From assembly GCA_016234495.1 (NCBI GenBank), contig JACRBI010000049.1, positions 1-64,000 of the forward strand: a stretch of 64,000 nt of DNA. Direction: 5' to 3'. A program made the position numbers and the translations under genes. Positions 10,114 to 18,339 of this stretch are shown here, one piece after another. Position 1 is the first letter of the stretch. Each line of letters starts with the position of its first letter. Source of the stretch: Chloroflexota bacterium. GTDB lineage: Bacteria > Chloroflexota > Anaerolineae > Anaerolineales > Villigracilaceae. The notes below the pieces were generated by a model that saw only the letters and a list, made by a program, of their open reading frames with translations, made no database searches and was not told where the DNA came from.

Positions 10114-11133
10114 ATGAATCAAATCATCATCTTTATCCTCCTCACCATCCTTTCCTACATCCTCGTTCATTTGATTCGCCGCCGGGTGGTGAAGGGACAA
10201 CTGCTTGACCATCCCAACGACCGCAGTATGCACCTGATGCCCACACCGCGCGGCGGTGGGCTGGCGATCGTTGTCATTGTTTTGGTGACGGCCATTTGGT
10301 TTGCGCGCGAAACCGACCTGACTCACAGCCTGATCTATATCACCTGCGGCGTGGTCATCGCGTGGATGGGCTGGCGCGATGATGTCCAATCGCTTTCACA
10401 TAGATTTCGTTTTGCGGTGCAGGGAATGATCGCGGTGATTTCCATTTTAGGGATGGGATATTTCAAGTCGGTTACGATCCCGTTGTTCGGCGTGCTGCAA
10501 CTTGGCGTGGTTGGAATCATCATCACATTTTTGTGGATCGTTGGTTTGACAAACGCCTATAACTTCATGGACGGCATTGACGGCATGGCAGGCGGCGTTG
10601 CGTTCAGTGCCGGGCTGGGCTGGATGATGCTTTCTTCCGCAGGCGGGCAGTGGGGAAACCCCTTTGTATTTTGGCTCGCGCTCTCGATTGCCGCAGGCAG
10701 TTTTGGTTTTCTCGGACACAACTGGCAGCCGGCAAAAATATTCATGGGCGACGTTGCCAGCACATTTCTCGGTTACAGTTTTGCAGTGTTGCCATTGCTC
10801 TCTGCTGACAAGGGCGGCGATGCCCTGATGCTCGGCACGCTGCTGATGTGGACCTTCATCATGGATGCGGGTCTGACGTTCATCAACCGCCTGCTCAAAG
10901 GTGAAAAAGTTTTTTCGGCGCATCGCTCGCATTTATTTCAATGCCTCGTCATCGGCGGTTATTCACACGCAATGGTCAGCTCGTTGTATATTCTTTTGAC
11001 CTTGTTCGCGGGTTTACTTTCGTACGTCTGGGCGCGCGGACATCAGATCGCCGCGCCGTTCATCTTTTTGGGATTACCGCTTATTTGGATTTTCCTGTCC
11101 CGTCACGCTTCCCGATTAAGAAATGTTAACTAA
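10114..11133 (+). CDS. Undecaprenyl-phosphate sugar-1-phosphate transferase (WecA/MraY-like GT4 family)
   Basis: DHPNDRSMHLMPTPRGGGLAI, NAYNFMDGIDGMAGG, FMGDVASTFLGY, AHRSHLFQ. Confidence 0.9.
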   Translation: MNQIIIFILLTILSYILVHLIRRRVVKGQLLDHPNDRSMHLMPTPRGGGLAIVVIVLVTAIWFARETDLTHSLIYITCGVVIAWMGWRDDVQSLSHRFRFAVQGMIAVISILGMGYFKSVTIPLFGVLQLGVVGIIITFLWIVGLTNAYNFMDGIDGMAGGVAFSAGLGWMMLSSAGGQWGNPFVFWLALSIAAGSFGFLGHNWQPAKIFMGDVASTFLGYSFAVLPLLSADKGGDALMLGTLLMWTFIMDAGLTFINRLLKGEKVFSAHRSHLFQCLVIGGYSHAMVSSLYILLTLFAGLLSYVWARGHQIAAPFIFLGLPLIWIFLSRHASRLRNVN

Positions 11134-13273
11134 GCTCCGAACACTCGCTTCGCTCTACCGTCAGCTTGGCCTGCGCTGGTTGACATTTCGCCTCACTTAC
11201 GCATTCCGCCTCCGTAGCGGACTCGTCCGCCTGCAAACGCCGCAATACAAATGGGCAGACCGCCCGCTCAAGTATTGGCTCAGACCGAGCATCCCCTCCG
11301 AGCCAGGTGCCTATGCCGGATGGCGCAAACAAAATGCCCCCAATTTTTTTGCGTCTGTAGGAGCAAGTTTACCCCGCCCAAATTACGGTAACAACGCCAT
11401 CGAAGAAGCCGACCGAATTCTCAACGGCGAAATCAAATACTTTTCCCACAAATACCATCAAGCGGGCTTTCCACCTAACTGGAATGATGTCACCCTGAGC
11501 GATAGTGAAGAGTCACTACCGACATCAAAAGAGATTCTTCGGTCGCGAAGAACGCTCCCTCAGAATGACAAGAATAGACACTGGTCGCAAATCTCCGACG
11601 ACTCTGAAACCGATATCAAATTCACCTGGGAGCCGAACCGCTTTGCCTTCGTCTATACCCTCGTCCGCGCCCACGCCGCCACAGGTGACGAAAAATATCC
11701 GCAAGCCTTCTGGCAGTTGATTCAAGACTGGGCAAAGCACAACCCGCCCAACACCGGCGCCAACTGGAAAGACGGGCAGGAGATCGCGCTGCGCCTCATG
11801 GCATGGACATTCGGCTTTTACGCATTTATCAATTCCCCTTCGACGACACCTGAACGAATTTCCCAATTTGCCCTGTACGTCGCCGCCCAGGCCGAGCGGA
11901 TTAATAAAAACATCGCCTACGCCATATCCACGCGCAGCAACCACAGCGTCAGCGAAGCCTTTGGTCTGTGGCTGGTGGGACTGCTCTTCCCTGAATTGAA
12001 AGACGCCGAAAAATATTTTTCAACAGGTCGTGACCTGCTTGAACATGAAGCCGTCAATCAAATTTTCCCCGATGGCAGTTATTCGATGTACTCGCTCAAC
12101 TATCATCGCTTCATTTTGCATATTTATTTGTATGCCATCCAACTAGGCAACCTCAACAAATCTCCATTCTCTAATCATCTACTCTCTTCTCTTTCCAACT
12201 CCATCGCTTATCTTTCCCGCCTCATTGACCCGCAGACAGGGCAAATGCCTGTTTACGGCTCGAACGATGGCGCGCTCGTCCTGCCGTTGAACAACTGCGA
12301 CTCCACCGATTACCGTCCGCTGCTACAGTTGGGTTCCGTCACCATCAATGGTCAGCGCATGTTCGAGGCCGGCGAATGGGATGAGGATGTGTTTTGGTTA
12401 TGCGGAGAGCAGTTTACCGCGAAGGACGCGAAGGATTCGAAGAAAGAAGAAAGCGATGTCCTGAGTTTACCGAAGGAAAGAAAGAATCCTGACGACCTTC
12501 GCGTGCTTCGCGGTGAATCATCTTTCCCCAATGGCGGCACATACATCCTGCGCGGCGCGAACAGCAAAGCCGTCATCCGCTGCACAGACTTTCAAGAACG
12601 CCCCTCCCACGCGGACCAACTCCATGTTGACCTGTGGATGGGAAAACATAACATCGCCTGTGATGCAGGGACATATTTATACAGCGGCGAAGGTATCTGG
12701 CGCAACGGACTCGCGCGCACCTCCACCCACAACACGGTCACTGTGGATGGAAAAGACCAAATGACAATGGTCAGCCGCTTCACATGGACGAACTGGGCGA
12801 AGGGCAATGTCTTCGAGCACACCGATAATCTCTGGCAGGGCGGGCACGATGGCTATAAACCTGTCACACACAAGCGCACGGTCATGGCGCTTGATGGGGA
12901 TCGCTGGCTGGTGATCGATGAACTCGATTCAAACGAGCCGCATCATTATTCTTTGCACTGGCTGCTGAATGATGCGCCCTTTGAAGAAAATAAAAACTCG
13001 ATTCACTTAAAGTATGAATCGAGCGTCTTCAAAATTCAAACAGGTTTATTGAACGGCGAAGGAAAATTTTCCATCGTCCGCGCCGACCCGAACAGCACAC
13101 GCGGCTGGCGCTCAAAATATTACGGTCACAAAGAACCTGCCATTTCTGCGATGCTGGAGACAGATCAATCCCATGCGGTCTTTTGGACTTTCTTTGGATT
13201 TGAAAACGATGCAGTTGAATTGAACGGATCTTCGCTGCAAGTAAACTCACGACGATGGACGATTGACCATTGA
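11123..13273 (+). CDS. Alginate lyase/heparinase II/III-like polysaccharide lyase
   Basis: FTWEPNRF..., YAISTRSNHSVSEAFGLW, C-terminal heparinase_II_III-like HADQLHVDLWMGKHNIACDAGTYLYSG; contains two repeat-derived in-frame segments. Confidence 0.85.
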   Translation: MLTKLRTLASLYRQLGLRWLTFRLTYAFRLRSGLVRLQTPQYKWADRPLKYWLRPSIPSEPGAYAGWRKQNAPNFFASVGASLPRPNYGNNAIEEADRILNGEIKYFSHKYHQAGFPPNWNDVTLSDSEESLPTSKEILRSRRTLPQNDKNRHWSQISDDSETDIKFTWEPNRFAFVYTLVRAHAATGDEKYPQAFWQLIQDWAKHNPPNTGANWKDGQEIALRLMAWTFGFYAFINSPSTTPERISQFALYVAAQAERINKNIAYAISTRSNHSVSEAFGLWLVGLLFPELKDAEKYFSTGRDLLEHEAVNQIFPDGSYSMYSLNYHRFILHIYLYAIQLGNLNKSPFSNHLLSSLSNSIAYLSRLIDPQTGQMPVYGSNDGALVLPLNNCDSTDYRPLLQLGSVTINGQRMFEAGEWDEDVFWLCGEQFTAKDAKDSKKEESDVLSLPKERKNPDDLRVLRGESSFPNGGTYILRGANSKAVIRCTDFQERPSHADQLHVDLWMGKHNIACDAGTYLYSGEGIWRNGLARTSTHNTVTVDGKDQMTMVSRFTWTNWAKGNVFEHTDNLWQGGHDGYKPVTHKRTVMALDGDRWLVIDELDSNEPHHYSLHWLLNDAPFEENKNSIHLKYESSVFKIQTGLLNGEGKFSIVRADPNSTRGWRSKYYGHKEPAISAMLETDQSHAVFWTFFGFENDAVELNGSSLQVNSRRWTIDH

Positions 13274-13313
13274 CCATCAAGCCACCGTCCATCGTCTGTT
13301 GTCAATCGTCTGC
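13252..13313. repeat. Palindromic ACGATGGACGATTGACC repeat (family D)
   Basis: ACGATGGACGATTGACCATTGACC...CCGTCCATCGTCTGTTGTCAATCGTC; related copy at 50997-51055. Confidence 0.7.
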
Positions 13314-14477
13314 CCGCTGCAAAATATGACTGACCGCAGTGGATGCCGGCCCGCCAAGCGACTGGATGAGTCCATAGGTTGCGCCTGCAATCTGGTTCGC
13401 TCCTGCCTGACCCCGTAACTGGGTCACTGCTTCGACGGCTTGATACACCCCGGCAGCGCCGCCGGGGAATCCGCGCGCTTTCATGCCGCCCATCGTGGCG
13501 CAGGGAATCTTTCCTTTCAAGCCAATTTCATTTTCTGCGGCGAGCTTCCAGCCTTTGCCTTTAATTGCAAACCCGACCGCTTCCAAAGATAGCGCGGCGA
13601 AAATGCTGAACGCGTCGTGATATTCGAAGAAGTCGATTTGATCCAAAATGATTCCCGCCTGTTTCATGGCTTTGCCTGCGGAAATTTGCGCGGTGTCAAA
13701 ATATAAAATATCTTTTCTATCGTGCAATGCCAATGTGTCAGAGGATGCGGCGGAGCCGGCGATCTTCACGAGTGGACGCGAAGCGTGCCAATTGGACGGA
13801 AGCAGCTCGCGGCGAGTCAGAACGAGCGCGGCAGCGCCATCCGCATTGGGGGCTACGTCAAACATATTGATCGGGTCGCTGACCATATCCGCTTTGTGAT
13901 ATGTCTCAGGCTTGATCGCTTTTCTAAACATGGCATTTTTATTTGCAACGCCGTTCGTGTGGGCGGTCAATGCAAAATTTGCAAACCCATCGGCGGGAAC
14001 ATTGTTTTCAAACATGTAACGCTTCATCAACAGCGCGGCTTGCGCGGTGGGGTTCATGCCTTGCACGGCTTCAAAATCAGAATCGGATGTAGTGGCAAGC
14101 GCCTCATCAACCACTGCGCCGATCTTGTCTGTGAATTTTTCAACACCGACGACGAGCGCCGCATCGACCATGCCGCTGGCAACTGCGAGGTAACCCTGAC
14201 GGAGTGCCGCCCCGCCGGATGCTCCCGCGGCTTCAAGGGTGACGGCTTCGATGCCGGTCAGCCCGGCGTAATCCGCGATGAGCGCGCCAAGGTGTGCCTG
14301 CCCTGAAAGATTCGGCGCGAGCATATTGCCGACGAATAATGCCTGCGGTTTGATGCCGCCCGCGTCCGCGTCTTTAAGCGCGGCTTGAATGGCGTCGAGA
14401 GCGAGATCGCGCAGACTGATCTCCCAATGCTCGCCGACTTCTGTTTGTCCGATACCTGCGATGACGACTTCTGTCAT
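13302..14477 (-). CDS. Archaeal-type thiolase-like protein lacking canonical catalytic residues
   Basis: Thiolase fold motifs TLEAAGASGGAALRQGYLAVASG, EYHDAFSIFAAL, GGMKARGFPGGAAGVYQ; next to HMG-CoA synthase. Confidence 0.8.
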   Translation of the reverse strand: MTEVVIAGIGQTEVGEHWEISLRDLALDAIQAALKDADAGGIKPQALFVGNMLAPNLSGQAHLGALIADYAGLTGIEAVTLEAAGASGGAALRQGYLAVASGMVDAALVVGVEKFTDKIGAVVDEALATTSDSDFEAVQGMNPTAQAALLMKRYMFENNVPADGFANFALTAHTNGVANKNAMFRKAIKPETYHKADMVSDPINMFDVAPNADGAAALVLTRRELLPSNWHASRPLVKIAGSAASSDTLALHDRKDILYFDTAQISAGKAMKQAGIILDQIDFFEYHDAFSIFAALSLEAVGFAIKGKGWKLAAENEIGLKGKIPCATMGGMKARGFPGGAAGVYQAVEAVTQLRGQAGANQIAGATYGLIQSLGGPASTAVSHILQRADD

Positions 14478-14561
14478 GAATGCTCCGTTGAAAAAGGTAA
14501 TTAGTAATTGGGTAATTAGGGTTTTCCTAATAGCTTGGTTACTAATCCCTAATTACCTGAT

Positions 14562-15641
14562 TTACTTCATTGCCAACTTGCCGCGATAGCGGACATAGGT
14601 TGCGTAATCAATTTCAGTTCTGCGGGAAATATATTCCTGCGTTTTCGCGGCGAGACTCTGGCGGGCGGACACTTTGTCAGTGACGAGAATATCGAAGGCG
14701 TCGGACCCTGCGCCAGAGCCGAAAGAGACGACGAGGATTCTGTCACCGGGCTGGGCGATGTCGAGAGTCGCAGTCAGGCCGATCATGGCTGCGCCGGCGT
14801 AGGTATTCCCGATCGTGTGGACTAAAAGCCCGGGCTGAATCTGCTCGGCAGAAAATCCGAGTTGACCTGCGACACGCTGCGGAAATTTTGTATTCGGCTG
14901 GTGAAAGACCGCCCACTTGTAATCTTTGGCGGTTGTGCCAGATGCTTCCATCAAATGAGTTGCGGCTTCGGTGATGTGCTTGAAGTAGGCAGGCTCGCCT
15001 GTGAAGCGCATTCCGTGCTCGGGATATTTCTGGTATTCGCGCCGCCAGAAATCGGGCGTGTCGGTGACGTAGGAATACGAGGCATTGATGATTGCCAGCG
15101 ACTCTTCGGCGGGGCCGAGGATGTACGCGCCGCCGCCTGCGCCGGCGGTGTATTCGAGCGCGTCACCGGGCTTGCCTTGCGCCGTGTCCATGCCGATGGC
15201 CATGGCGTAACGTCCCATGCCTGAGCCGACCAAGCCCATTGCGGCGACAAGGGCTTCGGTGCCGGCTTTGCAGGCGAATTCCCAGTCGGCGGCTTGCGTG
15301 TTGGGGACGGCGCCAATCGCTTCGGCAACCAACGTTGAAGTTGGTTTGACCGCATATGGATGCGACTCTGACCCGACCCAGACCGCCCGCAGTTCTGTCG
15401 GGTCAATTTGTGCGCGGAGCATGGCATTGCGCGCCGCTTCGATCGACATGGTGATGACGTCTTCATCGAGGCCGGGCACAGCTTTCTCTTTGATGGGAAG
15501 TCCTGTGGTTTTGCCTGTCCATACGCGTGCGACTTCTTTGGCGGGCAGGCGGTATCGTGGCACGTATGCGCCATAGCCGATAATGCCGACGGGTTTGACG
15601 GGTTTTAGGAGGGTGGGGGAGTGAGGTTGAGGGGTTGTCAT
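14562..15641 (-). CDS. Hydroxymethylglutaryl-CoA synthase (archaeal-type)
   Basis: [45 protein letters not shown] (catalytic Cys), [10 protein letters not shown] (catalytic His). Confidence 0.9.
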   Translation of the reverse strand: MTTPQPHSPTLLKPVKPVGIIGYGAYVPRYRLPAKEVARVWTGKTTGLPIKEKAVPGLDEDVITMSIEAARNAMLRAQIDPTELRAVWVGSESHPYAVKPTSTLVAEAIGAVPNTQAADWEFACKAGTEALVAAMGLVGSGMGRYAMAIGMDTAQGKPGDALEYTAGAGGGAYILGPAEESLAIINASYSYVTDTPDFWRREYQKYPEHGMRFTGEPAYFKHITEAATHLMEASGTTAKDYKWAVFHQPNTKFPQRVAGQLGFSAEQIQPGLLVHTIGNTYAGAAMIGLTATLDIAQPGDRILVVSFGSGAGSDAFDILVTDKVSARQSLAAKTQEYISRRTEIDYATYVRYRGKLAMK

Positions 15642-15854
15642 TAAATATCCTTGCGTTGATCGCTTTGCTTTATAAGAATGGTTTTTATAAGTTCTTCTTT
15701 TTTTCGGATTGCTTTACACATACCAAAACTTTGAGGTCAACCTTGCCTGCCTGAAAGACCTGACAGGTCTCCACGAGGGGCTGGTCAATCGTGACTTGTG
15801 TTCGCACAAGAATTGCGGTCGGCACGGTACTGATGAAACCTGTCAGGTCTGTGG

Positions 15855-16532
15855 TTACACATACCAAAACTTTGACTTCAACCCCGCCTGCTTGAAAACC
15901 TCTGCCACCTGTTCAACGCTTCGCCCATGAAAATCCACGGACAGGCGGTTGTGATACCAGAGTTTGGACAAGTCCCAAACTTGTTGAATGGTCAGGATTT
16001 CTCCGCGTTTGAGATTGTTTCGCTTACACCACTTGTCAATTAATTCCTCCGACTGGAAGAGAAGCATCGTCGCTCAGGTGAAGACCAAGTCATCGTACCA
16101 GCGGGCGAAGGGCAGGGGGAAATGCACGAGTAATTGGTGATTGGTAATTGGAGATTGAGTAAGTTCTCCATTTTTAATTTCCAGGAGAATTGTTTCGTCG
16201 CTTTCCGTGCAAACCGCGTCAATGACCGCGTCGCAATGCAGAGCGGCAGGGATTCCAAGCATGTCCCAGGCGCAATTGGCGAAGTAGGTCTTCCCGTTCG
16301 CATGGACTTTGAAATCCGTGGGAATGCCAGAGAACGGGTTTGCCATGCGAATGGTCAAGGTGTTTGGTTCAAGGAAGAAGGCATGGCGGTTATGTAATTC
16401 TTTGTAGTATTCGCTGGCTTCTTCGGTTGAAATGTCAAAGTGCGCGGCGGTAACGTCCACGCTTGGCGGATGGGTGGTGTCCGCGAAGTGACTGTAGATA
16501 AAAGCGCGAGTTTGCCAGAGAAGGTCTACCAT
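15855..16532 (-). CDS. Alkylmercury lyase (MerB)-like protein, probable selenoprotein; TGA at 16074-16076 proposed as selenocysteine
   Basis: ORFs 16074..16532 and 15855..16067 lie in one frame separated only by TGA-GCG-ACG; joined WYDDLVFT-U-ATMLLFQSEELIDKWC aligns with the MerB C-terminal catalytic Cys region; SECIS-like hairpin after TGA; selA in window. Confidence 0.72.
16045..16060 (-). promoter_or_regulatory. Candidate bacterial SECIS upper stem-loop
   Basis: RNA UGA-GCGACGAUGCUUC-UCUUCC-AGUC-GGAGGA: 6-bp stem, AGUC apical loop beginning 20 nt after the UGA, with G in the first two loop positions. Confidence 0.55.
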
Positions 16533-16717
16533 TTTCGCGGTGTATCTCCTTTTTCGATTTCTTCTTTTGCTCGGGCGAGTGTTTTATTCCACATAATGTC
16601 AAAAGTTACTCGGGTAATGCCGAATGGATAGCCGCCAAATGCGCCGACAATCATATAGGACGCGCCGATTTCATCCAATGCCTTGACGATTTGCACATAA
16701 AACGAAACTGCCGTCAT
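16526..16717 (-). pseudogene. Internally deleted nucleotidyltransferase-like (MNT/AbiEii-type) remnant
   Basis: N-terminus FYVQIVKALDEIGASYMIVGAFGGYPFGITRVTFDI matches the family start, then jumps to a C-terminal-like WNKTLARAKEEIEKGD; only 63 aa. Confidence 0.5.
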
Positions 16718-16977
16718 TTGACCTCCATTCGGACGGGCGTTAAGTATGCCAATACTTTCATGTTGATTTCAGACATGGATAATTCAGGGAATTTTTTTTG
16801 AAACGTGCCGCGCAATGCGGCCATTGCAAACTCCTGCGCGTTCAAACCAGGGATCAGGCGTTTTTCAAACGGCATGTTTGCCAGCAACTTCATTTGCACC
16901 CAATCAATGGGATCGAATCCATCCACGATAGCGGAGATTTCTTCGGGAGTGAGGGGTTTTCTTTCGGTCATCTTCAA
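16714..16977 (-). CDS. Hypothetical protein, translationally coupled to the nucleotidyltransferase remnant
   Basis: 87-aa ORF overlapping the start of the downstream ORF; stop/start overlap with HMG-CoA reductase. Confidence 0.6.
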   Translation of the reverse strand: MKMTERKPLTPEEISAIVDGFDPIDWVQMKLLANMPFEKRLIPGLNAQEFAMAALRGTFQKKFPELSMSEINMKVLAYLTPVRMEVK

Positions 16978-18263
16978 CCTTCAACCTTCAACTCTTTCAG
17001 AATCTCTTCCGCACGATCCACACGCACGACCTTCTCCATCACCATTTGACTGGCAACCTTCTCGATCAACTCGCCGGATGCGCCAGCGGCGATGGCAACC
17101 TGCCTTGCGTGCAGGGACATATGTCCGCGTTGGATGCCTTCGGTGGCGAGCGCGCGCAGGGCTGCCATGTTTTGCGCGAGGCCGACCGAGACGATGATCT
17201 CAGCCAATTCGGAGGCGGTCTTGACGCCCATTAACTTGACTGCAGCTTGCGCCGCCGGGTGGACTTTGGTCGCGCCGCCGACGATTCCCACTGCCATTGG
17301 CATTTCCAGCGTGCCGACGAGGTTGCCGTCTTTGTCCTTGCCCCACGTGGACAGGGAAGTGTATCTACCAGAACGGGCGGCGTATGCGTGCGCACCTGCC
17401 TCTATGGCGCGCCAGTCATTGCCGGTGGCGATGACGACCGAGTCCACGCCGTTCATGATGCCCTTGTTATGGGTTGCCGCGCGATAGGGGTCTGACGCGG
17501 CGAAGGCATACGCGGCGATAATGCCGTCGCGCACGGTCTCGCCTTTGAAGGATTCAAAACCGACGGTCAACTCACTGACGGGGATGGTACAGCGCACACG
17601 GGCAATTCTTCTGTCAGCCAGATTGGACAAAATCTTCAGGTGAACTTTTCCGCCGGTGATTTCTTCAATTCGCGGCGCGAGTTTTTCACAAGCCGTGTTG
17701 ACCGCGTTCGCGCCCATCGCGTCGCGCACATCATAGATGAGGTGAATGACGATGAACGGCCCAATGGCGGATTCTTCGATCATACGCACTTCAAGGTCAC
17801 GCGCGCCGCCGCCGAATTTTTTCAGGATCGGGTCAATCGCATCGGCGACAGCGAGTAATTCGGCTTTGTGCTCGTATATTTTCAGCCGCGCTTCGTTCAT
17901 GTTGACCACGTTGATTAACTGCATCTGACCGATCATCAGCGGCTCGGTGGTGGTGGCTGTAAATCCGCCGCCGGCGCGGGCGAGCTTTGCCATGAAGGAC
18001 GCGCCTGCCACAACGGACGGTTCCTCCACCACGAAGGGCACCAGCACGTCGCGCCCGTTGACCAAGAAGTTCAGTCCGATACCGACGGGCAGCGCGTACA
18101 TGCCGATCACATTTTCGATCATGTGGTCGGCTGATTCAGCGGAGAGTCCGCCGGTGGTAAACGGGAGCAGGTCTTCGGGCGTCCGATGCGCTGCGTCTGC
18201 AAGTTTGGCGCGGCGTTCGTCGAGGGTCAGGTTGTAAAATCCAGAGATGCGGGAATTGGTCAT
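16974..18263 (-). CDS. Hydroxymethylglutaryl-CoA reductase, class II (degradative type)
   Basis: ISGFYNLTLDERRAKL, ENVIGMYALPVGIGLNFLVNGRD, NKGIMNGVDSVVIATGNDWRAIEAGAHAYA; start MTNSRIS at 18263 preferred. Confidence 0.9.
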   Translation of the reverse strand: MTNSRISGFYNLTLDERRAKLADAAHRTPEDLLPFTTGGLSAESADHMIENVIGMYALPVGIGLNFLVNGRDVLVPFVVEEPSVVAGASFMAKLARAGGGFTATTTEPLMIGQMQLINVVNMNEARLKIYEHKAELLAVADAIDPILKKFGGGARDLEVRMIEESAIGPFIVIHLIYDVRDAMGANAVNTACEKLAPRIEEITGGKVHLKILSNLADRRIARVRCTIPVSELTVGFESFKGETVRDGIIAAYAFAASDPYRAATHNKGIMNGVDSVVIATGNDWRAIEAGAHAYAARSGRYTSLSTWGKDKDGNLVGTLEMPMAVGIVGGATKVHPAAQAAVKLMGVKTASELAEIIVSVGLAQNMAALRALATEGIQRGHMSLHARQVAIAAGASGELIEKVASQMVMEKVVRVDRAEEILKELKVEG

Positions 18264-18339
18264 GTGAGTTGATTCCAAGTATAGGTTTGGCCGCCTTTCA
18301 AATTCTATCAAAAAGCAACGGATTGATTATAATGTCTGT

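Noticed and set aside
14204-14236. Possibility that the missing thiolase Cys is a second selenocysteine
   Set aside because: The codon is GGA (Gly), not TGA, so no recoding is needed or possible.
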